A stretch of 64,000 nt of DNA from Impatiens glandulifera (taxonomy: Eukaryota; Streptophyta; Magnoliopsida; Ericales; Balsaminaceae). A program made the position numbers and the translations under genes. A model generated the notes under the pieces. The model ran no database searches. It had not been told where the DNA came from and saw nothing but the letters and a program-made list of their open reading frames with translations. The first letter of the stretch is position 1. The number at the start of each line of letters is the position of its first letter. Shown in pieces: positions 11,866-22,615 of this stretch. The stretch covers positions 50,777,689 through 50,841,688 of the forward strand of contig NC_061868.1 in the NCBI RefSeq assembly GCF_907164915.1, in the 5' to 3' direction.

Positions 11866-13330
11866 TTTTTTGTCTTTGATGTTTCAGAAATACGAGTCGC
11901 GGTGTTGCGAAAGAGATGATGTTCATTTCAAAAAATAAAAAAGATTCATCTTAAGGAATCAACAAATAAAGATAAGTTTTTATTATATATAAATATGTTT
12001 GATTATTAACACATATGTTCTTATGCTGTTAAAGCTTAATTTTATAAGTTAATATATTTCGATATATATTTTTTTTTAAGAAATATTTACTGTTATATAG
12101 AAAATAAATTAGAACACAATAATTTAATTTGTTCAGTTTTATTTAAAGATTTGTTTAGTTATTAAAATTATTAATAATAATGAGTGAAAATAAGAAAATA
12201 ACTAATATGTTAGCTTTTAATTTTCATAAAATTTATGGTGTTAAAATTAATTATAATTGAAACATATTGTTTCAGTTTTAAAATAATTAATTATAATATA
12301 TATCTTCTTAAATTAATTAAGCGATATATTTAATAAGAATCAGCTTAAAGTAAGTTTATTTTTTTGTCTTTGATGTTTCAGAAATACGAGTCGCGGTTTT
12401 GCGAAAGAGATGATGTTTATTTCAAAAAATAAAAAAGATTCATCTTAAGGAATCAACAAATAAAGATAAGTTTTTATTATATATAAATATGTTTGATTAT
12501 TAACACATATGTTCTTATGCTGTTAAAGCTTAATTTTATAAGTTAATATATTTCGATATATATTTTTTTTAAGAAACATATACTGTTATATAGAAAATAA
12601 ATTAAAACACAATAATTTAATTTGTTCAGTTTTATTTAAAGATTTGTTTAGTTATTAAAATTATTAATAATAATGAGTGAAAATAAGAAAATAACTAATA
12701 TGTTAGCTTTTAATTTTCATAAAATTTATGGTGTTAAAATTAATTGAAACATATTGTTTCAGTTTTAAAATAATTAATTATAATATATATCTTCTTAAAT
12801 TAATTAAGCGATATAATTTATAAGAATAAGCTTAAAGTAAGTTTATTTTTTGTCTTTGATGTTTCAGAAATACGAGTCGTGGTGATGTTCATTTCAAAAA
12901 ATAAAAAAGATTCATCTTAAGGAATCAACAAATAAAGATATGTTTTTATTATATATAAATATGTTTGATTATTAACACATATGTTCTTATGCTGTTAAAG
13001 CTTAATTTTATAAGTTAATATATTTCGATATAATTTTTTTTTAAGAAACATATACTGTTATATAGAAAATAAATTAGAACACAATAATTTAATTTGTTCA
13101 GTTTTATTTAAAGATTTGTTTAGTTATTAAAATTATTAATAATAATGAGTGAAAATAAGAAAATAACTAATATGTTAGCTTTTAATTTTCATAAAATTTA
13201 TGGTGTTAAAATTAATTATAATTGAAACATATTGTTTCAGTTTTAAAATAATTAATTATAATATATATCTTCTTAAATTAATTAAGCGATATAATTAATA
13301 AGAATCAGCTTAAAGTAAGTTTATTTTTTA
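11866..13330 (+). repeat. Three tandem copies of a roughly 490-bp unit
   Basis: The landmark TGTCTTTGATGTTTCAGAAA starts at 11871, 12365 and 12851, giving periods of 494 and 486 bp. Units 1 and 2 are almost identical by eye. Unit 3 lacks about 16 bp after CGAGTCG (the GCGAAAGAGAT region). Each unit carries the same inner landmarks, including GATTCATCTTAAGGAATCAA and AAGCGATATA. No ORF spans a unit. This looks like a young local amplification rather than an element with coding capacity. Confidence 0.93.
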
Positions 13331-13932
13331 TATACATTTTTTCAAATTCACATTTAAGAATAAAAAAGAATATATATAATTTAATTTTTTATTTCTTCAA
13401 ATTCAAATTTGAAAATTGTACAACTATGAATAGAAAATGAGTTAATTAAATAATCAACACAAAAACATCATATCATTCTATATTTTTTTTTTTCTATTAC
13501 AGCACTCAATAGTCAATTCGTTACTCAAAATACTAACATACTTTTATTTTAAATTATTATTTTTTATTTTATCATTATATATCAATACTTTTAAAGTTTT
13601 TTTTATAAAAAATCACAACATTCTCAAAATTATCACCAGTAATTATTTTCTAAATAACTCAGTTATTTAAATAACCTCAATCCGAAGTCCGAACATGACC
13701 ATAATTTCAACCCTTTCCATCACATAACTCAATTTATTAATAATAAAATATTTTTTTATTTTAAATTATTATTTTTTATATTATACAAAATTAAAAAGAA
13801 TAAATAAAAAAAATAAATACTGACATTTACCAATCATTTATTTCTAATTGAAAAACTCAAATCCAAATAAAGCTAATTTCACAGATGATTACAAAAGAAA
13901 GAAAAAAAACTAAAGAAAGAGGGAAGAGAAGA
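13331..13932. other. AT-rich spacer
   Basis: Low-complexity A/T-rich sequence with a purine-rich tract (about 13895-13935) before the MULE end. No gene or defined repeat is seen. Confidence 0.5.
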
Positions 13933-14349
13933 GAAATTTTATGAAATGACCCTAATAATGGGCGGTTTTTGGGAAATCACCCAAGCCTAATAAACATTGT
14001 TAAAATGACATTTTCGGCTTGTTTAAAGACGAAAATACTCCTTCGAGTCACGCGACCGCATAAAATGTCCATAATGCCCTTATTATCAAATATATTTTCC
14101 TTTTTTCATTTTTTCTTCCCCGTTCTCTTTCTTCTCGGTCTTTTCTGCCTTCTCTCTAAACTCTAAGCCTCGATCAACCATTGCGAATGCGAACACAACG
14201 ACATACAAAACCTTGTGTAGAGAAATTTCATTTGAATGCAACCATCGCGAGACTTCTTGAATTGAAAGTTGTTCATATATATTTGATCAAATTTGAATGT
14301 TTTTGTGTTTAATTGAATAGATTCAAGACTACATTCATGTGAGGTGGAT

Positions 14350-14456
14350 CCACGATGGTTGGTCGCATGATAGGTGGTCGCGCGATGGTTGGTCGTGTGA
14401 TAGTTGGTCGCGTGATAGTTAGATCTGCGATGGTTGGTCGTGGCACGCGGTCGCGG
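14350..14456 (+). repeat. Minisatellite of about 15 bp units
   Basis: Six to seven imperfect copies of a unit like GATGGTTGGTCGCGT / GATAGTTGGTCGTGT occur within the Pack-MULE. The antisense open frame across it (repeating Asn-His, Tyr-His and Thr-rich residues) is just the array read through. Confidence 0.8.
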
Positions 14457-14489
14457 CACAAATTTTAATGTGGTCTCCTACAATGCCAT

Positions 14490-14875
14490 GAGGCCAAAGA
14501 ATTGATTAAGATGGTTATTTCGGTTCAATTAACAACTATATTGTGGAAGAGCTTGCTTAGTGCATGTAGAGATAATTGTAATGTGGAAATGGGTAATTAT
14601 GTAGCAAAGATGGCGATTTCGATTGATTAAAAATATAGTGGCTCGTATATCTTACTTTCAAATATTTTCGCGAATGAAGGTTTGTGGAATAAAGTTAAGA
14701 AGGTCAAGGAGAGTATGAAGATTGCTGGAGTGGTTAAAGAAACTGGATATAGTTGGATTGGGTTGAACAGTAAAGTAATGACTTTTTTGTTAGGGATGAA
14801 ACACATGATGATGCAGAATTGATTTGGCTAGTTTGAATAATTTGATTCAACATATCAAATTGGTTGATGACATTT
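14490..14875 (+). pseudogene. PPR protein fragment (E-domain region) captured by the MULE
   Basis: Frame starting TTGTGG at 14541 reads LWKSLLSACRDNCNVEMGNY, then YSGSYILLSNIFANEGLWNK, then a KVKESMKIAGVVKETGYSWI stretch. This is the C-terminal E motif layout of PLS-class pentatricopeptide repeat proteins, which act in organellar RNA editing. One in-frame TAA lies near 14625, just before YSGSY. Toward the end the frame breaks after MMMQN, and a shifted frame reads DLASLNNLIQHIKLVDD. Only the end of a PPR gene is present, with no start codon or PPR array, so it is a captured, non-functional piece. Confidence 0.85.
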
Positions 14876-15299
14876 CCTCTGTTTTGCTTGAATGATACCA
14901 TTTGATATCAAATTTAGATTTTGTAATTTGTTGAAATATGGAACCATAGATTCTATTTTGAAAGAGTTAAAAAATATTTATTCTTATTGAAATGTTCTAT
15001 ATTAGATTTTGTTTTTGCCTCAAGTAAGTTCTCATTTTTTGTTAATAGACATAAAACATGCAACTAATAGAATGTTAAGAAATAAGTATGAAAAGGGGTA
15101 TTTAAAAGATAGAAATTTGAATATGTAGTATAAACAGAAAAAAATCAAAATGAGAATATGCAGTATTCATCAACTCTCCACTAATTACATTAATAACCCT
15201 CCTCATAAAACTTAATCAAAATAACAATCCCCACAACAAATACCAAAACCTCAAAAACAACCGATCTAATAATCATCCTCCGGGTCATTACTAAAAACA

Positions 15300-15510
15300 A
15301 TCTAAAACATAAGCGGACAAGTCTCCTCCAAGGTCGAATCAACTAAAGTAAGTCGTTAAAGATACAAGCATCCGGATCTTGACCATGTATTTGATAATAC
15401 ATATTAAACACATAAGTCGCATTTCCAAACTCATCATAGTTATTACAAGAACCTCCATAATTCAACTGTGTACAATCCGCAAATTCATAGGAAAACGCCA
15501 AATTATCACG
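15300..15510 (-). pseudogene. X8 (CBM43) domain fragment, glucan endo-1,3-beta-glucosidase-like
   Basis: On the minus strand from about 15506 to 15357 the frame reads FADCTQLNYGGSCNNYDEFG, then NATYVFNMYYQIHGQDPDAC and IFNDLL before a stop. The spacing of Cys residues and the NATYxFNMYYQ core are those of the plant X8 domain, found at the C-terminus of some beta-1,3-glucanases and in plasmodesmal callose-binding proteins. A shifted frame continues the similarity (VDSTLEETCPLMF). No catalytic domain or start codon is present. The fragment lies inside the Pack-MULE opposite to the PPR fragment. Confidence 0.8.
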
Positions 15511-16479
15511 CCTTCCATGCTTCGCGTGACGTGACCGCGTGCAACGACCACGTGCTGCGACCGCATGGTGGTTCCAAGAAATGGAGGTCGATGAGTTTCG
15601 TTCTAAATTGGCAACTTCGGTCTGCTCTGTGGAGCCTGGAGATACTCTATTGTCTGCACATATGTTTCACTTGTAACTTCAACATGTAGAAGAATATTGT
15701 TAGAATTAGGGTTTATAACTTGTTTCCTAGATCCGGATGAGTAGAGTCGAGTCAGTAGTAGAGTCGAGGAAGCAATAGTGATAACCTCTTCGCCTTCCAC
15801 GCGTACAAGTCGTTGTGTGTAATTTTATTCTTCGTTGTGTTCGCTGTTGATTTCGCTTAGGGTTTAGAGAGAATGGGAGAAACCGACAAAAGAGAGAGAG
15901 AAAAGAATGTGAAAAATGTATATTATATATATAACATATGTATAACGAAATATTTTCGTTCGAAAGTGTTATATTTTCGTTCGAAAGTGTTATTTTTGTA
16001 AACTTTATCCGGCTTGGGTGATTTCATAAAATGGGGAAATTTGACGAAATAACCCTGATAACAGGGTTATTTCCAAAAATAATAGGGGGAATTAAATTTT
16101 GCAAAATTGACCTTTTGCCCCTAGAAAAAGACCAATATACCCCCAAATCAAAATATCCATATTTCCCTTTGTTTTCCCTCCCCTCATTTCATTTCTCTTC
16201 TTTCTCCCCCCGACCATTGGTATCCTTCTTTCTCTCTTCTTCTCCCTTGACAAACCAAGCCGATCAACGAACCAACGAAGCCGATTGATCAACAAATTTG
16301 ATCAATTCCCGACTCCCCGATCATTTTAGGTGAGTTTCCCTCTTGCATGCATGCTGAGTAGAAATGGGTTTAGGGTTTAGGTTTAGGATTTTAGGGAGAA
16401 GATTTGTTTTGTGAATGCTGAATGGGTTTGACAAAGATTTACAAAAATTCACAGAAGTGAGTGGAAGTATACTAGCAGT

Positions 16480-19400
16480 TTGACAAAAATTCACAAAAAT
16501 TGTATTTGCGCATACGCAAAATACATTCTCATCAGCGCAAAATGCACAATGCGATCCCAATTGATAACCAGCCTCCACTCGACCAACCTGCTCAACCGAC
16601 CTAAAAGCACAAGGAAAAATGAAGAGAATCTTGAGAAATTGGCTGAAAAGGTTGCCACTTCTTCTAGGTGTTCGACCGGTCACAACACTGTTGATGCAGA
16701 TGACGTTGTCTTTAATCCAACTATTGCATCGACCAATCACATCACTGGTCTATTAACCGGTCGCGCCCGTCTACTAACTCATCTCACAACCGGTCATGAA
16801 GCCCCTCCTCTGACCGGTCTTGTAGCCTCCACCCCGACCGGCTTGGCTGCTGTCAACCAAATCAACAATGTTACTCCTTCGACATGTCATATCACTACCA
16901 CCTTGACCGGTCACAATGTTGTTTTTCTAGTTTGGTTTACCTCAACCACTATGGCATGTCACGACATCCCCACCCTGATCGCTCAAATCCCCAATAAGTC
17001 GTGGATAATGGGACGAAATGAAATCGCAAATCTGGCGGGTATTCGGAACCAAATTCTCAAGTCCCTCGCCCAGTTCCAAAGGCATGAACTTGTCATGACC
17101 AATGAAAAAAGAGAACAAATCATTTTCCAATTCAAAATCCGATTCGAGCAAAATTGGAACTCATTCGACAAAACCGAATACGAGAAAATTGTTATGTGGT
17201 TGGTTAGTGTCATGAGGGAGTTCTACAAGTGCATCAAAACGTATGCCTACACTACACAAATAAACGAAAATCGAATATGGAAAACCAATAAGGTTTGGGA
17301 CAAAAACGGGACAGCTAATGGAGACAAGCTCAATGTGTATCCTAGTCTAAAAATAAAAATGCTCAAACACCCGCTCCAAATCGAACTCCCCTTGGAAATT
17401 AAAGAGGGATGCGTCAACCATTAGAAATGATTTGTCGTCAGTCACTTCATGGGCATCTACAAGGCCCCATTCTGAGCGATCAAGATCGCCCTTTTCCGAC
17501 GATGGAGCAAAACGGGACTCAAAAAAGTCAAAGTCAACGACTTTAGCTATTTCTTCCTGACTTTTGGCACGGACACCGAAGTCCAAGGCATTGCCGACTC
17601 AGATTTCACCTTCATGTTTAGTTTATGTTTCAAACTCGCCAAATGGAATGAAGAAATGAACATCAATAGTAAACCGCCACAATCCGAACAAGTGTGGGTG
17701 AGACAAAAAAACATCCCACCGCACATTTATAATGCAAAGGCACTTTGCCTACCTCACCGGACTCATTAGAAAGTCGCTTAAGCTCGATCCTGACTTTAAC
17801 TCGTTTGAACGGGTCACGTTTGCTCGCATTTGCATTGAGATCAACTCAACGAGTACAAAACCGGAAAAATTCGAGTTAAGATGCCAGAATGGAAACATGG
17901 TCACCATTGAGGTCATGTACGAGCAACCAAAAAAAGAAAATGGGGAAAAGTAAAAAATGCCCGTCGCCACCCCCAAACAAGAGAATCTTGAGGTGGTCAA
18001 AAAATCCTATATCAAAATTCTCAAAACAAATGAAAGCCACAACGAACGCGTTAACTCCCTCATGACACATGGTTAGTGTCATGAGGAAGTTCTATAAGTG
18101 CCCTAAAACCTAAGCATACACTACACAAATAAACATAAACCGAACATGGCAAACCAATAAGGTTTGAGATAAAAACGGTATAGCTAATGGAGGCAAGCTC
18201 AATGTGGATCCTAGCCTAAAAATTAAAACGCTTGAACACCCACTCCAAATTGAACTCCCTTGGAAATTAAAGAGGGATGCGTCAACGATTGGAAGCGATT
18301 TGTCGTCGGTCACTTCATGGGCACCCCTAAGTCCCCATTCTGAGCAATCAAGGCCGCCCTTTTCCGACAATGGAGCGAAAAGAGACTAAAAAAAGTCAAA
18401 GTCAACGACCATGGCTATTTCTTCCTCACTTTTGGCACGAAGACTGATGTCCAAGCCATTGCCGACTCAAATTTCATCTTCATGTTCAGCTTATGTTTTA
18501 AGCTCGCCAAATGGAATGAAGAAATGGACATCAATAGCAAACTGCCACAATCCAAACAAGTGTGGGTGAGACTGAGAAACATCCCACCACACCTTTGTAA
18601 TGCAAAAGCACTTGCCTACCCCACTGGACTCATTGGAAAGTCGTTTAAGCTTGATCCCGACTTTGAATCGTTTGATCGTGTCATGTTTTCCCGCGTTTAC
18701 ATTGAGATCCACTCAACGAGTACAAAACCAAAAAAATTCAAGCTATGATGCCAGAATGGAAACATGACCACCATTGAGGTCATTTATGAGTAGCCGGAAA
18801 AAGAGAACGGGGAAAAGCAAAAGAAGCCCGTGGCCATCCCCAAATAAGAGAATCTCAATGTGGTCAAGAAATCCTGTATCGAAATCCTAAAATCAAATGA
18901 AAGCCACAACGAACATGTGAACGAGAACCAAACTGATCCCGATCCCACCGAGTCTGAAACCGAGGCCATTTTCCCACTAATTAGGTTCGAAAGTCAGCGT
19001 CAACGTGGATGATAGCGAAAGCCAAAACATCTCAAAAACCATGAGCTCCAAAACTAAAGAAAGCCGCAACATTGTCAAAGAAACCACCTTAAGGGAAACA
19101 ACTCATATGCTCAACTCCAAACTCAAACACAAAATAAAAAATTGACAAGAGAAGCTAGCGAAGACGAAGAAGTCAGAACTCTATCCGAAATTATATCCCA
19201 AAAAGACCTAAAGGGTGACAAGAAAGAAAGAAAGAACAAGGGCAAAAATAAGATAGACGAGTTCGAGGAAATCAACCCATATCGTCTTGTTTTAATTGAT
19301 TGATTGCTAATTTCATTCCTTATTCACTTGTGTACTATGATTTCATGTTCGTGTGCGTTTCTTAGGTCAATTGTGAATTCCTCATGGCCATCGTATGTTA

Positions 19401-19501
19401 ACTTTGAATAAATTGTTGTAAGCTCAATTTCAGCTTTTGTACTCCTTTTACCCTTTTCGAGTCTTTTTAATTAATGACGTAAGCCATTTCTCAAAAAAAA
19501 T
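16480..19501 (+). pseudogene. ORF1-only LINE-like element, divergent copy A, internally duplicated
   Basis: Frames across this region encode the N-terminal domain of the family (NEIANLAGIRNQILKSLAQF; DKTEYEKIVMWLVSVMREF at 17167-17223), then a DUF4283-like domain (FMFSLCFKLAKWNEEM; VWVRQKNIPPHIYNAKAL; IEINSTSTKP). DUF4283 is the gag-like RNA-binding domain of plant LINE ORF1. From 17201 an 869-bp segment is repeated tandemly (second copy from 18070), so DUF4283 appears twice. The usual CCHC knuckle is not seen. The 3' end reads TTTAATTAATGACGTAAGCC and then oligo(A) at 19493-19500. No endonuclease or RT follows. Several stops and shifts (for example 17423, 17950) make it non-coding. The longest open frame is 16480-17424. 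Confidence 0.75.
17201..18940 (+). repeat. 869-bp tandem duplication inside ORF1-like copy A
   Basis: TGGTTAGTGTCATGAGG occurs at 17201 and 18070. Later landmarks keep the same spacing, including AATAAGGTTTG, AAATTAAAGAGGGATGCGTC and AAGTGTGGGTGAGAC. The units differ by scattered substitutions and small indels, so the duplication is not recent. Unit 2 fades near 18910-18940. Confidence 0.9.
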
Positions 19502-19983
19502 GGATAACTCAATACACTCAATATTAAACTTACCCATCGACATTTGTTAAAGATGTAGCTTGATGGAGTCGTCGGGGGTTACAGTTCGGCGGAAGGGGGA
19601 TAGTAGACGCCGGGAGGGTAAGTAGAAGAAGCAGACGTTTCGTTGGGGGCTAAGTCCGGCGTTTGCTTAGATAAATCGTTGCGGTCCCCTTGTTGCGCGC
19701 TGAGGGAGAATAAGAGAGAAAGGGGAGTAGAGTGGCCGAAGAGAAGGGAAAGAGAAAGAAGAGAAGAAGGAATTTTTTGTCAAGGGGTATGTTGGTCTTT
19801 TGCTAGGAACATAAGGTCAATTTTACAAAATTTACTTCCCCTGTTATTTTTGGAAATAACCCTGGGTTATTTCGTCAAATTTCTCCAAAAAATGATGTCA
19901 TTTTTAGGGTTATTTCGTCAAATTTCCCGATGAGAAGATGTCTGGATCTTTATGGAGTAGAGGACCTTGCAAATATAGCGACT

Positions 19984-20625
19984 TAGACCATCTTTAATCG
20001 AAAAACCCATTTTTAAACTCATTTTGGTGTAAATGTCATATCAAACAGTAATTCTTTTCCAACCGAAAAACTTATTCTCAAACCCAAAAAAAATATTTTT
20101 ATAATATTCTTTCTTACTTGAACTTTTATAAATTTTTAATATTACCTCATATATTTTTAAATGTTATAAATTAAATCAATATATTTTAATATCACTCTAA
20201 TATTTTGAATTTGATTATAAATTATTTATAAAAATTTATTAAAAATTTAAAAATTAAAATATACAAACTATTTTTTTTATAATATTATTATAATTTTTTT
20301 CTGAACATTATTATAATTTTTTTAACATATTATTAATTTTGAATATTATTATAAATTTATATTATATAAATAAATATTATATAAATAAATTAAATTATAT
20401 AAATAAACTAAATAAATTAATTAAAATAATAAATTATATAAATAAGTTTAAATATAAAATATAACTAAATTAAGTTTAAGGTTTTGAATTAGAATAAAAA
20501 AAAGATTGAGTTGATAAACAGTACAAAAGAGAAAATGATTAAAAATCCATTTTAGATTTGAGTTTGGATATGATAAGGTGATTTGGGTATCGGTTGGAGA
20601 TGCTATTATACCGAATCAAACATGG
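19984..20625. mobile_element. MITE-like element, roughly 640 bp
   Basis: The left end TTAGACCATCTTTAATCGAA and the inverted right end (GATTTGGGTATCGGTTGGAG, ATGCTATTA) share the CATCTyyAAyCGA core, with further loose inverted similarity (CCCATTTT/AAACTCATTTT against AAAATGGATTTTTA / GAGTTTGG). The interior is almost pure A/T. TTA at both edges would fit a Harbinger-type MITE. Family assignment is tentative. Confidence 0.5.
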
Positions 20626-22615
20626 TATTGTATTTATTACCCATAAGGAACAGTAATTCGTTGCTTCTTCAGCTTCCTCGTAGTCATAGATAAGCCCTAG
20701 GGTGGAGGTAATACTAATACTTTGCTTCGGGCAGTTCGATTCTCGTCCGGAAACCTTTAACTTTCTTGTTTGGAGCTAATGATCTGTCTGTCTTTAATTA
20801 GGATTTCTTTTCTCGTTTTAGGCATTCGAAAAATCCTTCACGATCATCTTCCGAATCGGTGTTGGAGGTATATTTAACTCCTTTTTTCATCCTCCTATTT
20901 CCATCTCTCTGAACATAGTTATCTATTTTTATTTTATTTTTATGTGGTTGGTGCAGAAGAAGAAGCTATTATTTTTGGATAACAAATTATTGAATAAAAA
21001 TTCCAAGTCTTATGCTTTTGTTTCATAGTTTTATGTAAAGGGTATATAAGAGAGGTAACCTTGCAACCATATTTTGTTTTCTGTCCAAATATATATAATT
21101 AACCTCCTTTTTCCAATATCTTGGTCCATCTTGACCATATACATCCGATCATCATCAAGGTTACGATCATCATCAAGGTTATAATATCTCAAGCAACGGG
21201 AAGAGCCGAACCATTTTCCTCCTGATTGATAAGGCATAGTTTGAAACGAGTGTGCCTCTTTATTGAGATTGGATATCAGTTATAATATATTCTTCATTCA
21301 CCAAGGAATCTTCTAGGAGTCTTCATTAACACAGTCCACCACTAGTTTCCCGCCTGATTAAAAAAAAAAAAAAAAAACTTTTGGAATCCTCAAGTTGCAT
21401 GCAAGAATCATAAAATCTCGGACAGCAAGAGCTTCAGCAGCTCCTGGTCATTTCTCTTTTTTTTTAAGTTAGAACTTGCATATGATATAATTGTCATGAA
21501 ATTTTCTTAACTGTGCAGTGCAGGACTACAAGAATCTTATGGCTATAAATATAAATATAAATATATAGCCCTTGTGCACACAGAAATCTTATAACAAGCC
21601 GACACTTCCGCACCACACTCAACTACCCCCAAGTCAATCATCACTTCAAGGATATTTTTACCTTTCTATTCTTTTGATACCCTTTCGGTCATATCTTACT
21701 AAATATAAACATTCATTTCTTTTGAACCCGGTTTCCGTCTTTGATTAACATTTATTCTTGGCTCTTGCATTATTCTTCATTTCATTCATGCAAGCATTGA
21801 CATATATTTTCCCTTGCTCCAAACTACCATTTATTGAGAAGCCCATGCGATCACACTCTTCGTCAATAGCCATAATATTACCTTTGTTGATATCATCATT
21901 CTTAACGAACATGGGCACACTTTAAATACTAAACTAGAGCTGATTTTGAGTTCTCCTATAGTTTTCTTTGTGGTGGCTTAATCTGAAAGGTTGGTATCCG
22001 TGTGAACCCATCAAAAGCATCAAATAATTTATTACTAGCTATTATCATGCAATCGGTCTTAGAGTGGGTGCTGCTTTCTATCTATTTCAAAAGTCAGTGG
22101 CATACATGTTAGGGCTTACTTCCATTCAAAACAATTCAGTCTGGCTCCAGCATGTGCAATTTTATTCTCTTGTCTAAGCATCTTCTGTTCACAAGGGATT
22201 GATTTTGGAGAGTTATCTCGAAATGAGCTCTGCCCGCGGTTACCACTCATCTATTACAGACAATAGAACAAATTTTATTACATGGTATCTTCGTATTGAT
22301 CAAGAACTTAGTATTGCCCTGTGATTGAATGCAGATTAGGCGATTCTAAAAAATATATTTTGCATGAAGAGTAAGGAAATTTGGGGATGCTGACATTTGA
22401 ACTGCTTATTACTATAAATTTTGGTTTATGTATAGGAACATTTGAAGCTGTCATTGTTTTTTGACACTGTGAAGAATCGCTTAGATAGGGATTGATAAGT
22501 GCATGTGGAGCTGATAAACCTTGTTTGTAATTTGCATATTCTTTCCACCATGCTGCTTGTTGATTATTTAGCTCAGATATTGCATTGACTTGTGCTTCCT
22601 TTCATATAAGGTTAT
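20626..22615 (+). promoter_or_regulatory. Upstream region and probable 5' UTR intron(s) of the OTU gene
   Basis: No coding exon is seen. Splice-like signals suggest non-coding leader exons: an acceptor CTCGTTTTAG precedes GCATTCGAAAAATCCTTCAC (about 20822), which runs to a donor GGAG|GTATAT near 20867. A poly-A tract lies at 21361-21379. A 19-20 bp motif (ACGATCATCATCAAGGTTA-like) is repeated at about 21145-21180. Leader structure is inferred only. Confidence 0.4.

Larger units (their letters stand above)
13933..16034. mobile_element. 2.1-kb MULE-like element carrying host gene fragments (Pack-MULE)
   Basis: The left end (about 13936-14035, AAATTTTATGAAATGACCCT ... ATCACCCAAGCC) reappears inverted at the right end (about 15955-16034, ...GGCTTGGGTGATTTCATAAA). 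The match extends inward about 65-100 bp with small indels. The interior encodes no transposase. It holds two unrelated host gene pieces in opposite orientation: a PPR C-terminal fragment (14490-14875, plus) and an X8-domain fragment (15300-15510, minus). Its termini resemble those of the neighbouring 16033-19933 element, so the two probably belong to related families. A target duplication could not be fixed because the next element abuts the right end. Confidence 0.7.
16033..19933. mobile_element. 3.9-kb MULE-like element containing an ORF1-type retroelement
   Basis: The left end (16033-16145: GGGAAATTTGACGAAATAAC, GGGTTATTTCCAAAAATAA, TTGCAAAATTGACC, GACCAATATACCCC) matches in reverse complement the right end (about 19789-19932). 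At the right end the terminal motif occurs twice (19863-19889 and 19908-19930). No MULE transposase is visible. Behind the left TIR, 16290-16470 looks like a captured gene leader with a donor-like AGGTGAGT and a telobox-like GGGTTTAGGGTTTAGG. The interior from about 16480 to 19501 is a DUF4283 ORF1-like sequence ending in oligo(A). No clear 8-9 bp target duplication was found. Confidence 0.7.

Noticed and set aside
11866..13330. Long direct repeats considered as a CRISPR-like array
   Set aside because: Units of ~490 bp without spacers in a plant nuclear genome; an ordinary tandem duplication.
14163..14459. 98-codon minus-strand frame rich in His, Asn and Thr
   Set aside because: Most of it is the antisense reading of a 15-bp minisatellite inside the Pack-MULE.
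16370..16395. GGGTTTAGGGTTTAGG as an interstitial telomere
   Set aside because: Only about two telomere-like units. It is better read as a telobox-type leader motif in captured gene sequence.
21031..21237. Minus-strand frame with NLDDDR repeats
   Set aside because: The repetition comes from a local 19-20 bp duplication. No family recognised, and it lies in the leader region of the OTU gene.
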